DNA of 8,368 bases from Methanolinea sp. UBA473 (GCA_002509495.1 DAEV01000054.1:20749-29116), one strand, 5' to 3'; counted from the stretch's first letter, positions 1 through 5,501 are shown. Notes: generated by a model not told the origin, from the sequence alone. A program made the numbers and translations.

Positions 1-39
1 ACACGGCGGAGGTCAGGAGTTCGAACCTCCTCGAGCCCA
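1..39 (+). tRNA. tRNA-Val, 3' part (gene cut by window start)
   Basis: The first 39 bases fold as the 3' half of a tRNA. Bases 15-19 (AGGAG) pair with 27-31 (CTCCT) around the T loop TTCGAAC (20-26). Bases 32-38 (CGAGCCC) are the 3' strand of the acceptor stem and A39 is the discriminator. CCA is not encoded. Bases 10-14 (AGGTC) fit a five-base variable loop and bases 5-9 the 3' side of the anticodon stem. This makes bases 1-4 (ACAC) tRNA positions 35-38, so the anticodon is NAC, that of valine. The implied 5' acceptor strand GGGCTCG agrees with archaeal tRNA-Val as I remember it. The 5' half and base 34 lie outside the window. Confidence 0.87.
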
Positions 40-46
40 TTTTTCC
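39..46 (+). terminator. oligo-T terminator of the tRNA gene
   Basis: Five T residues (40-44) directly follow the discriminator base of the tRNA. Short T runs behind stable RNA genes are typical intrinsic termination signals in archaea. The run is short, so this is probable but not certain. Confidence 0.5.
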
Positions 47-192
47 TCGTTCTTTCTACACGCAGCAATGTTGTACTGGTCAAAGGGGAATGAGGCGTCC
101 TTTTGAAGAATGCTTCCCTGCCCATGACGGAAACAGGTTCGTGTAAGGATTCGGATTAACAGCGGAAATGCTGCGCAGGTCGGAATGAGAAC
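45..192. other. intergenic region without recognised gene
   Basis: I see no convincing gene here. An ATG at 90 opens an 18-codon frame ending at 146, preceded by the purine stretch AAGGGGA, but it is too short and has no recognisable content. CAGC/GCTG around 160-174 could form a small 4-bp hairpin. Nothing else stands out. Confidence 0.4.
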
Positions 193-202
193 TATTTTAA
201 GG
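193..202 (+). promoter_or_regulatory. candidate TATA box for the 62-residue ORF
   Basis: The AT-rich element ATTTTAAGG lies in otherwise GC-richer sequence, centred about 42 bases before the ATG at 239. Archaeal TATA boxes sit about 26 bases before the transcription start, which would put the start near 222 and leave a short leader. The match is to the general A/T character of such boxes only, so this is inference. Confidence 0.35.
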
Positions 203-238
203 CATAACTGAAGATATTCGCATCATCGCCTTGCTGAT

Positions 239-427
239 ATGACCTCTCTTGAAATGATGTGTATGATTTTTGGGATATTCCTGCTGATATCCCTGGGATT
301 GTTCTTTTTACTGATTTCTGTGGGAATTTTTCTCTACGATTATTCCGTGACGGGATTTTTTTATTTTATATTGTTTATTGTGTGTATCGTGACCGTCTAT
401 TATTTATTAAAAAAATACCGCCAGTAA
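239..427 (+). CDS. possible small two-helix membrane protein
   Basis: This frame would encode 62 residues, almost all hydrophobic. A short N-terminus (MTSLEMM) is followed by one helix at about residues 8-32 and a second at about 38-56, with the basic tail KKYRQ. By the positive-inside rule the C-terminus would face the cytoplasm. I do not recognise a family. There is no clear Shine-Dalgarno sequence before the ATG; the TATA-like element at 193-202 would give a leader of about 17 bases. The stretch is strikingly AT-rich beside GC-rich neighbours, so codon use differs from the rest of the window. Such DNA makes hydrophobic frames by chance because U-rich codons encode Phe, Leu and Ile. It could be a real orphan gene, an acquired fragment next to the tRNA, or a chance ORF. 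Confidence 0.4.
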   Translation: MTSLEMMCMIFGIFLLISLGLFFLLISVGIFLYDYSVTGFFYFILFIVCIVTVYYLLKKYRQ

Positions 428-540
428 TATTGTTTTCACCATCGTATTTTTCACCGTTAAGACATCCCGTGAGTGTCTCTTAATGGAGTGTCTTCCCACT
501 GCTTCCCCCCCATTATCGGCCTACGTTCGAGTATTGGCAA
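428..540. other. intergenic region between convergent genes
   Basis: This gap lies between the small plus-strand ORF and the minus-strand lipoprotein gene. A T5 run (447-451) could end plus-strand transcription. An imperfect dyad (AGACA about 461-465, TGTCT about 475-479) could form a weak 5-6 bp hairpin, and GAGTGTCT occurs twice 16 bases apart (about 472 and 488). A run of seven C lies at 505-511. None of these is strong enough for a separate call. Confidence 0.35.
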
Positions 541-1165
541 TCAGGTCGGCCTTGTAGTCGGGGATAGGGGAGTTGGGATGTAAGTCTGGTTGGCCGGTGT
601 GACGGGAATCGGAGGGGTGATGAGGGTGATCGTTGTTTGCGTCTGAGGAGCAGGGGTTGGCGGAGCCGGTGTTGACGAGAGGGATGGGGTCGCGGGCACC
701 GGTGCCGATGGCGGCACAATCGTTGCGTTCGGAAGAGGGGGAGGTGAGGGAACTGGGACACTTACCGGAAGCAGGGTTTGAAAAAATTGAACTGTTGTCG
801 CCGACGTCGCAGGGTACCCTGGAGGAAAGGAAGAAAGGTTACTCTGGGTTGGAACAGGTGTGAGAGGGGTACTCGAAGGGAGAGGAGAGAGGTTGCCCTG
901 GATCGGGACAGGTGTTGGAGCAGGGACATTGCCGGGTCCAGTCCCTGAAGATGTTTGTCCCTGTCCAGTGCCCGTACCAGAAAGATCGCTTGAGGGTGTC
1001 CCGGATCGGTTCCCGCCCGGTTCCACGGTGGGGGACGGCTGGAGGCGAGGGGATGTCCTGAATGGTTTTATTCTCTGGTATCGCAGGGTTTTTTCCGAGC
1101 GGCTCACTGCAACCTGCAGTATATAAGAAAAAAAGAAGTATGACAGCAAGGATCACACACTTCAT
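541..1165 (-). pseudogene. Pro/Thr/Ser-rich lipoprotein, frameshifted
   Basis: The minus-strand ATG at 1165 begins a lipoprotein-type signal peptide (MKCVILAVILLFFLYTAGCS) with a hydrophobic core and a lipobox-like TAGC; Cys19 would be the lipidated residue. About 43 residues in, at a run of five G on the plus strand (1030-1034), the sensible reading changes frame. Past that point the starting frame degenerates and stops at 839. The neighbouring frame, open from 1149 to 541, continues as a long Pro/Thr/Ser/Gly-rich chain with few charged residues. Removing one base from the run gives a continuous protein of 207 residues. Inside the tail an 18-residue unit (TPVPxQxNLS...) occurs twice in tandem. 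Such tails are typical of stalks or linkers on the outside of archaeal cells. No folded domain is visible after the tail, so the C-terminus may also be lost. AAGGT about 10 bases before the ATG is a weak ribosome binding site. Alternatives are a sequencing error or real decay. The molecular function is unknown. Confidence 0.65.
820..915 (-). repeat. 54-base tandem repeat in the lipoprotein tail
   Basis: Two imperfect copies with a period of 54 bases end at 861 and 915 on the plus strand (GGAACAGGTGT and GGGACAGGTGT). In protein they read TPVPTQSNLSSFP and TPVPIQGNLSPLP. The period is a multiple of three, so the repeat grew or is kept in frame. This supports the idea that this frame was once translated. 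Confidence 0.6.
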
Positions 1166-1372
1166 TTTAAAGCGACCTTGTCTTCATGGTTCAATACGTT
1201 TCCGGAGGATGACGAGGGGTACCACCATCCCCGCCTGTCCGGGAGTTCGACGGCCGGAATCTGGAGTTGGGGATCGTTCTGAATCTACCTGGTCTCTCTC
1301 TGACCTTGTTCCGGTTGATCAATTCGATACCTACAATTACTCTCTCCAAGAAACTCTTCTCCATTGTATTAC
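1166..1372. other. divergent intergenic region
   Basis: The region separates the minus-strand lipoprotein gene from the plus-strand solute-binding protein gene, so it should carry both promoters. I see no strong TATA box for either direction. GTATTGAAC on the minus strand and the AT-richer stretch around 1318-1340 are the only candidates. No RNA gene or convincing inverted repeat is visible. Confidence 0.35.
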
Positions 1373-1379
1373 AGGAGAG
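1373..1379 (+). promoter_or_regulatory. ribosome binding site fixing the start at 1388
   Basis: AGGAGAG ends eight bases before the ATG at 1388 and matches the archaeal anti-Shine-Dalgarno sequence well. It rules out the upstream in-frame ATG at 1364, which lies before it and would put this site inside the coding sequence. Confidence 0.75.
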
Positions 1380-1387
1380 AAGACCGC

Positions 1388-2149
1388 ATGCTCAAACGCC
1401 TTCTTGCATGGATATTTGCGATCATCCTGGCCGGGGCGGTCCTTGTGGCGCTCCTTCCGGGATCCACTGGCAGTCCCGGTGGATTGGACGACTACACCTG
1501 GTATACGGAAGAATACCCCCCCTATAACTATGCAAAGGACGGGATACCCGGGGGGACTTCGGTAGATGTACTTCGGGATATCCTTACCGGGATGGGGATG
1601 GATCCTGCCGGGGCCAGGATCAGGGTCGGCCCCTGGACCGAAGGATACCAGGCCGTGCTCCATACACCCGGCACGGTGATCTTCTCCACCGCCCGGACTC
1701 CCGAACGGGAACACCTGTTCAAATGGGCAGGACCGATCTTCTCCTCTAGAAACGTCCTTTTTGCATTGAAAGAGGAAAACGTGACCGTTTCCACTCCCGG
1801 GGATCTCGAACGGCTCCGGATTGGGGTAATCCGTGATGACATCGCCGAGGCGGATCTTGTCTCCATGGGAATATCCCCGGACGGACTCGTCGTTTCATCG
1901 GATGCCCGGGAAATAGTATCTCTGCTGGAAGATGGGGAGATCGATGCCTGGGCATATGCAGAACTACCGGGGGAGGCGATTATCAGGGCCAATGCCGGAG
2001 ATCCGGGGAAGTTCGAGGTCGTCTACTCACTGGGGACCCGGGATTACTACTTTGCGTTCAACCGGGAGGTCCCTGATCGGGTGGTGAACGAGTTCCAGGC
2101 AGAAATCGATCGCCTGGGGCTCTCCCGCAGGGACATCACTCCTGGATGA
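1388..2149 (+). CDS. extracytoplasmic solute-binding protein, family 3 type
   Basis: The product has 253 residues. A basic start (MLKRLL) and a hydrophobic segment at about 5-24 form a signal peptide or N-terminal membrane anchor; there is no lipobox cysteine. The rest resembles the family-3 solute-binding fold (SBP_bac_3, PF00497): WYTEEYPPYNY at 38-48 matches the ligand-pocket strand, GGTSVDVLRDIL the following helix, STARTPERE at 100-108 the family's threonine/arginine signature, and RIGVIRDD at 134-141 the second-lobe crossover. Such proteins bind amino acids or similar small solutes outside the membrane and usually deliver them to an ABC transporter, but no permease or ATPase gene is in view. 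Methanomicrobiales carry many stand-alone members, which may act as sensors or scavengers. The C-terminus ends around residue 253 at RRDITPG, about 20 residues earlier than is typical, so the last helix may be missing. The ligand cannot be told. Confidence 0.82.
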   Translation: MLKRLLAWIFAIILAGAVLVALLPGSTGSPGGLDDYTWYTEEYPPYNYAKDGIPGGTSVDVLRDILTGMGMDPAGARIRVGPWTEGYQAVLHTPGTVIFSTARTPEREHLFKWAGPIFSSRNVLFALKEENVTVSTPGDLERLRIGVIRDDIAEADLVSMGISPDGLVVSSDAREIVSLLEDGEIDAWAYAELPGEAIIRANAGDPGKFEVVYSLGTRDYYFAFNREVPDRVVNEFQAEIDRLGLSRRDITPG

Positions 2150-2207
2150 AAGGAGATGGGGACCCGAGGATGCGACCATCCCTGAATCCTCCATATTTCT
2201 GCCGTTA

Positions 2208-2235
2208 CCGGAAACCTATTGTAGAACAGGTCCGG
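2208..2235 (+). repeat. imperfect dyad before the TPR gene
   Basis: CCGGA-AA-CCT (2208-2217) pairs with AGG-TCCGG (2228-2235): eight base pairs with a two-base bulge and a ten-base loop. It ends 16 bases before the ATG at 2252. It could be an operator or a leader hairpin of the TPR-radical SAM unit. With no known motif, its function is unproven. Confidence 0.3.
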
Positions 2236-2251
2236 AAAATCAGGTATTATA

Positions 2252-3136
2252 ATGTCGCCATACACCAAAGGTAGTTACACTGGTATGAGGCGGGGCGGCA
2301 AGGGGATTGTGGGAGAGTGGATAGTCTTATCGGTGATAGCGGCGGCGTTTCTTTGTTCTTTGGCCATTCCCGTCGGGGCTGATACTCCTTCCGAGGTCGC
2401 CATGACCTGGGTGCAGAAAGGGGATAACTATGTGGCCCAGGAGAACTATGCGGAGGCGATCAGCGCGTATGAACAGGCAATTGCCATCGATCCGTACAAC
2501 AGTTCGGTCTGGAATCGTCTTGGCCTTGCCCAGATGAAGTCGGGCAGGAACGAAGACGCAGTGGTCTCCTTCGAAAAGGCAGTGGGACTCGATCCTTACT
2601 ATTCCGCGGCCTGGAATAACAAGGGGGATGCGCAGACCCTCCTTGGCCGCTTCAGTGAAGCCGTACAGGCCTATGACCGGGCCCTGGCCATCAATTCAAA
2701 CGATATCCATGCCCTGGTCAAGAAAGGGAACAACCTCCAGGAGATGGGAAACCCGGGCGAGGCTATGAAGATCTACGAAGAGGTCGTCCGGCTGGCGGAA
2801 CGGGAAGTACGAAAACACCCGAATGATGCAATGTTCGATGCGTCCCTCTGGACTACCAAGGGAGATGCCCTGGCAAGCCTGGGCAGGTATTACGAAGCAT
2901 TGGAGGCGTATCAGACGGCATTGCACATCAATCCTAAATACGAGCCCGCAATGATGGGGAGCGAGCGCGCGAACGAGACCCTCCTCCGGCAACGCGGCAC
3001 GCCGCAGGAAGTGTTCTCCCCCGCTCCGGTGGAGAGCGAGGCTCCGGTCCCGATCCCGACACCAATTTCCGCCTGGACCGCGATCTGCGGATTTATAGCT
3101 CTTTCAACGATATTCCTGGTTTTAAGGAACCGATAA
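2252..3136 (+). CDS. TPR-repeat protein, exported and membrane-anchored
   Basis: The frame from 2252 gives 294 residues. A second ATG at 2285 (residue 12, MRRGGKG) would leave a more typical 32-residue signal peptide and may be the real start; neither start has a strong ribosome binding site. A hydrophobic segment at about residues 22-42 ends in PVGA-DTP, a plausible cleavage site. Five tetratricopeptide repeats follow at about 50-83, 84-117, 118-151, 152-190 and 197-231, with recurring W/G/Y/A/P positions such as NYAEAISAYEQAIAIDP. The fourth is longer than the usual 34 residues. A Pro-rich linker (about 250-271) leads to a C-terminal membrane helix (about 273-291) and the basic end RNR. TPRs bind other proteins or peptides, here presumably outside the membrane. 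The stop is 20 bases before the radical SAM gene, so the two are very likely co-transcribed and may act together. The binding partner is unknown. Confidence 0.88.
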   Translation: MSPYTKGSYTGMRRGGKGIVGEWIVLSVIAAAFLCSLAIPVGADTPSEVAMTWVQKGDNYVAQENYAEAISAYEQAIAIDPYNSSVWNRLGLAQMKSGRNEDAVVSFEKAVGLDPYYSAAWNNKGDAQTLLGRFSEAVQAYDRALAINSNDIHALVKKGNNLQEMGNPGEAMKIYEEVVRLAEREVRKHPNDAMFDASLWTTKGDALASLGRYYEALEAYQTALHINPKYEPAMMGSERANETLLRQRGTPQEVFSPAPVESEAPVPIPTPISAWTAICGFIALSTIFLVLRNR

Positions 3137-3146
3137 GACTGCTGCC

Positions 3147-3151
3147 GGAGG
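3147..3151 (+). promoter_or_regulatory. ribosome binding site for a TTG start
   Basis: GGAGG lies five bases before TTG at 3157, inside the 20-base gap after the TPR gene. This strong site, together with homology beginning at once (FFHLILTDDCNLCCTYC), decides the unusual TTG start. Confidence 0.8.
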
Positions 3152-3156
3152 ATCCC

Positions 3157-4278
3157 TTGTTTTTCCATCTGATACTTACGGATGACTGCAATCTCTGCTG
3201 CACGTACTGCAGGGGCAGAATTTTCTCCTGCCGATCAGGAGAGGTCGGGGCCAGGGTGGAGATCGACGAGGAGCTTCCCCCCGAACTCTCCCTGGACCTC
3301 CGGGATCTGTATTCTTTTCTCGCAAAAGATCCCGATGCATGCCTGACGTTTTATGGCGGAGAACCTCTGATGAGGAGCGACCTCATCCTTCGAATCATGC
3401 AGGAGGCGCCGGGAATCCGGTTCATGCTCCAGACCAACGGGTTAAAGCTCGGGGAACTCCCGGAATGGGCCCTGCAGAAATTTGAGACGATCCTGGTCTC
3501 CCTGGACGGAACCCCCTCCCAGACCGACCGCCATAGGGGATCCGGTACCTATTCCCGGGTGATGGAGAACGTCGATAAAATCATGGAGACTGGTTTTTCC
3601 GGGGAATTAATTGCCCGGATGACAATCTGCGAGGACACGGATATCCATGATGCGGTTACGTACCTCTCGGACAACCCCGATCATGGGTTCTCCTCTATTC
3701 ACTGGCAGCTCGATGCGGATTTCTCAGGCGACATTGAAATGCGGGATCTCGGATGCTGGCTTGAGAACCGGTACAACCCCGGCATCCTCCGTCTCATCAG
3801 ACGCTGGGTGGAACTGATCGGGGAGGAGGGGAGGGTTCCGCGATGGTACCCGTTCCTTGACCCCATGGAAGATCTGCTGAAAGGAGAGAAAACACTCCTT
3901 CGATGCGGTTCCGGTCATTCCAACTATACGATCATGACCGATGGGAGCATCGGCCCCTGTCCGGTAATGGTCGGGATGAAGGACTACTATTCGGGGCATA
4001 TATGTACCAGCGACCCACTCCGGCTGCCCCGTATCGCGATTCAGGGAGAGTGCAGTTCCTGCGATATCTATTCATTCTGCGGTGGGAGGTGCCTGTATTC
4101 GCATATTGTACGGCCATGGCCTGAAGAATGGCGAAGGCAGATCTGCAATTCCGTGAGAAACCTTCATTCCGGCCTGTCCCGGGCGCTTCCTGAAGTGAAA
4201 CGGCTGATCAGGGAAGACCGTGTCAGGGTTTCGGATTTTGCCCACACAAAGTTCAACGGATGCGAAATCATTCCCTGA
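3157..4278 (+). CDS. radical SAM/SPASM enzyme, putative peptide maturase
   Basis: The product has 373 residues. The radical SAM motif CX3CX2C is at Cys11, Cys15 and Cys18 (CNLCCTYC), close to the N-terminus, and binds the 4Fe-4S cluster that cleaves S-adenosylmethionine. YGGEPL at 66-71 is the SAM-contacting GGE motif, and LVSLDGTP at 113-120 fits a core strand. The C-terminal part carries a full SPASM signature: Cys250-X12-Gly-X4-Cys268, then Cys299-X2-Cys302-X5-Cys308-X3-Cys312, then Cys330. These ligate auxiliary clusters in enzymes that modify ribosomally made peptides or proteins (PqqE, anaerobic sulfatase maturases and relatives). It resembles, from memory, the archaeal putative peptide-modifying groups typified by AF0577 and Mhun_1560; I could not test this. 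It should be cytosolic. It follows the TPR gene by 20 bases and ends nine bases short of the converging rlmH. No small Cys-rich precursor gene is adjacent. Substrate and chemistry are unknown. Confidence 0.9.
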   Translation: MFFHLILTDDCNLCCTYCRGRIFSCRSGEVGARVEIDEELPPELSLDLRDLYSFLAKDPDACLTFYGGEPLMRSDLILRIMQEAPGIRFMLQTNGLKLGELPEWALQKFETILVSLDGTPSQTDRHRGSGTYSRVMENVDKIMETGFSGELIARMTICEDTDIHDAVTYLSDNPDHGFSSIHWQLDADFSGDIEMRDLGCWLENRYNPGILRLIRRWVELIGEEGRVPRWYPFLDPMEDLLKGEKTLLRCGSGHSNYTIMTDGSIGPCPVMVGMKDYYSGHICTSDPLRLPRIAIQGECSSCDIYSFCGGRCLYSHIVRPWPEEWRRQICNSVRNLHSGLSRALPEVKRLIREDRVRVSDFAHTKFNGCEIIP

Positions 4279-4287
4279 AGGGATGGA

Positions 4288-4767
4288 TCATTTGTGGTAG
4301 GGCTCACCGCTCAGGATCTTTGATGCACGGTAGATCTGTTCGAGCAGGATAAGCCTTACCATCTGGTGAGGAAACGTCATACGCGAGAGCGAGACCGTAT
4401 GCCGGGATGCATTCCGGACTTCCGGGGGGAGTCCCAGCGGGCCTCCGATGAGAAACGAGATCACGGCAACCCCTTCAAGGTTCCTCTCCGAAAGAAACCG
4501 GGCCAGGTCACCGCTGGTCCATGCCTCCCCTCCCGGATCGAGGGCCAGAGCAGGGCCTTCATCCGGGACTGCTGCCAGTATACGGCCCCCTTCCCGGGAT
4601 TGGATGAGGTATTTTTCGTTACCAGAGCACCGGTCCGGTATCCGCTCCTCGGGGATCTCGAGGATCTCGACCCGGAAGTATGGTCCGAGCCTTTTTAGGT
4701 ATTCCTTGATGCCGTCCTGAAGGTAGGGTTCCCGTATCTTCCCCACCGCGATGATTCGGATGCGCAA
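4288..4767 (-). CDS. rlmH: 23S rRNA pseudouridine-N3 methyltransferase RlmH
   Basis: The start is taken at TTG (4767), which gives 159 residues, the usual RlmH length. The frame stays open to an ATG at 4836, but those 23 extra residues resemble nothing in the family, and RIRIIAVGK directly after the TTG matches the family N-terminus. GAGAAG just upstream is a modest ribosome binding site. Family marks are LDPGGEAW at 76-83, the SAM-binding loop FLIGGPLG at 105-112 in a SPOUT-type trefoil knot, SLSRMTFPHQMVR near 126-138, EQIYRA at 143-148, and the C-terminal YHK that enters the active site. In bacteria the enzyme methylates pseudouridine 1915 in helix 69 of 23S rRNA using SAM, working as a dimer on assembled ribosomes. 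A matching role here is inferred. It converges with the radical SAM gene, nine bases apart, and is separated from the upstream minus-strand genes by a terminator and 321 bases, so it is probably transcribed alone. Confidence 0.93.
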   Translation of the reverse strand: MRIRIIAVGKIREPYLQDGIKEYLKRLGPYFRVEILEIPEERIPDRCSGNEKYLIQSREGGRILAAVPDEGPALALDPGGEAWTSGDLARFLSERNLEGVAVISFLIGGPLGLPPEVRNASRHTVSLSRMTFPHQMVRLILLEQIYRASKILSGEPYHK

Positions 4768-4798
4768 GGCTCTTCTCAGGACAATTGGGTGCACCAGG

Positions 4799-4808
4799 AG
4801 ATATATCC
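4799..4808 (-). promoter_or_regulatory. candidate TATA box for rlmH
   Basis: The minus strand reads GGGATATATCTC here, centred about 37 bases before the TTG start at 4767. Transcription would then begin near 4777, leaving about ten leader bases. A second AT-rich element (GATTTAAGG, about 4845-4853) lies further upstream. The spacing fits archaeal promoters, but the choice is uncertain. Confidence 0.4.
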
Positions 4809-4875
4809 CTGTTCCCTGCCCACTTTCACACCCCACGGATGGTCCTTAAATCACGGGCTTCCAAGTGAGATGTGA

Positions 4876-4903
4876 GGAGATCCGGGGTCAAGAGCGGATC
4901 TCC
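4876..4903. repeat. perfect 9-bp inverted repeat
   Basis: GGAGATCCG (4876-4884) and CGGATCTCC (4895-4903) are exact reverse complements around a ten-base spacer. The RNA hairpin would be stable on either strand. No T run follows on the minus strand, so it is not an obvious intrinsic terminator. It lies about 110 bases before rlmH and could be an operator, a processing site or part of a small RNA. Confidence 0.65.
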
Positions 4904-4930
4904 CTCTGCAGCCTTCAAAACCCTCATAGG

Positions 4931-4967
4931 AGAAGCCCGATAACTCCCCCCCTTTTTTTCGGGTTCT
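4931..4967. repeat. imperfect hairpin with C7-T7 loop
   Basis: AGAAGCCCGA (4931-4940) pairs with TCGGGTTCT (4959-4967) apart from one bulged G, nine pairs in all. The loop contains seven C followed by seven T. The homopolymers make chance pairing more likely, and no role can be assigned. Confidence 0.3.
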
Positions 4968-5060
4968 CTTCTTTTCCAGGCAGTTGCTGTTCTCGAATAC
5001 ACCTCCCGGTTCCTGGTGAGGTTGGAGAATTGGGATTGCTATGCGATGAACGTCCAAATT

Positions 5061-5069
5061 AAAAAAAAA
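5061..5069 (-). terminator. T9 terminator after the DUF5518-like gene
   Basis: The minus strand carries nine consecutive T residues 19 bases after the stop codon at 5089-5091. The ten-base palindrome CGGGATCCCG (5074-5083) lies just before it, but could form only a very short hairpin. Oligo-T tracts alone are enough for termination in archaea. Confidence 0.65.
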
Positions 5070-5088
5070 GTTGCGGGATCCCGGGTGG

Positions 5089-5430
5089 TTACCTGATGAT
5101 CGCAGCCCCGATTGCGCCCCCCGCAAAGCCGAGAATTCCGAAGTATAATGCAGCCAGGATCACGATGAGGGAGGAGCCCAGGCCAAGCAGGAACCCCGGG
5201 ATCCCGAGGAACAGGCTCCCCCCTACAATAAAAATCACCGAGATGATGATCGCCCCCAGGATACCGGAGGTGAACCCTGCAACAGCCCCGTTCCATGCCC
5301 CCCCTCGGCCGATTATACCTGCGACAAAACCCCCGATGATCGGTCCAAGGACCGGGAGGCTGTTCAAGAGCAGCATGACAACGAATCCCACGATGACTCC
5401 AAGCCAGAATGAACCGCTCTTCCCTGCCAT
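5089..5430 (-). CDS. DUF5518-like small membrane protein
   Basis: From the ATG at 5430 the product has 113 residues, nearly all Gly, Ala, Ile, Leu and Val. About four membrane helices are likely (roughly residues 7-24, 27-42, 48-72 and 80-110). LPVLGPIIGGFVAG near 24-37, followed by GRGGAWNGAVAGF, resembles the DUF5518 family common in Methanomicrobiales and haloarchaea; this is from memory. The function of the family is not known. The frame also extends to a GTG at 5505 that overlaps the sepS stop as GTGA, which would add 25 Pro-rich residues. I prefer the ATG because the family resemblance begins there (MAGKSGSFWLGVIVGF) and a TATA box sits at exactly leaderless distance. The gene ends at a T9 terminator. 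Its link to the tRNA genes upstream is probably positional only. Confidence 0.78.
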   Translation of the reverse strand: MAGKSGSFWLGVIVGFVVMLLLNSLPVLGPIIGGFVAGIIGRGGAWNGAVAGFTSGILGAIIISVIFIVGGSLFLGIPGFLLGLGSSLIVILAALYFGILGFAGGAIGAAIIR

Positions 5431-5450
5431 ACTAAATATTCGGGATGGGA

Positions 5451-5460
5451 CCGGATAAAT
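5451..5460 (-). promoter_or_regulatory. TATA box for a leaderless DUF5518-like transcript
   Basis: The minus strand reads ATTTATCCGG, with its TTTAT core centred about 27 bases before the A of the ATG at 5430. There is no Shine-Dalgarno sequence before that ATG. Box spacing and missing ribosome binding site together point to a transcript starting at or next to the start codon. Confidence 0.5.
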
Positions 5461-5501
5461 GATAGGGGTCGCAGGGATGAGAAGGGGAAAAATCGCCGAT
5501 C

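Larger units (their letters stand above)
4768..5088. other. 321-base intergenic region upstream of rlmH
   Basis: No gene is supported. On the minus strand it holds the end signal of the DUF5518-like gene (T9 run), an imperfect hairpin with a C7-T7 loop segment (4931-4967), a perfect 9-bp inverted repeat (4876-4903), and the probable rlmH promoter. The short frames present on either strand have no family resemblance and no ribosome binding sites. Confidence 0.5.

Noticed and set aside
90..146. 18-codon ORF after the tRNA with a purine stretch before it
   Set aside because: It is too short to judge, has no recognisable content and lacks a promoter signal.
259..483. 74-residue ORF overlapping the small membrane ORF in another frame
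   Set aside because: It lacks a ribosome binding site, runs out of the hydrophobic part into unstructured sequence, and competes with the more coherent two-helix frame at 239-427.
1030..1034. Programmed ribosomal frameshift at the G5 run in the lipoprotein gene
   Set aside because: No typical slippery heptamer or downstream stimulatory structure is evident, and a simple one-base indel explains the data.
1240..1260. GGGAGTTCGA resembling the tRNA T arm, a possible second attachment site copy
   Set aside because: Only about nine bases match the tRNA end at 16-24, the following bases diverge (CGGCCGG against ACCTCC), and no acceptor-stem sequence follows. It is best explained by chance.
2170..2274. 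34-codon ORF between the solute-binding and TPR genes, considered as a precursor peptide for the radical SAM enzyme
   Set aside because: It has one cysteine, no leader-core look, no good ribosome binding site, and overlaps the start of the TPR gene in another frame.
4366..4720. Plus-strand frames antisense to rlmH
   Set aside because: The minus-strand frame matches RlmH over its full length, so these are incidental open frames.
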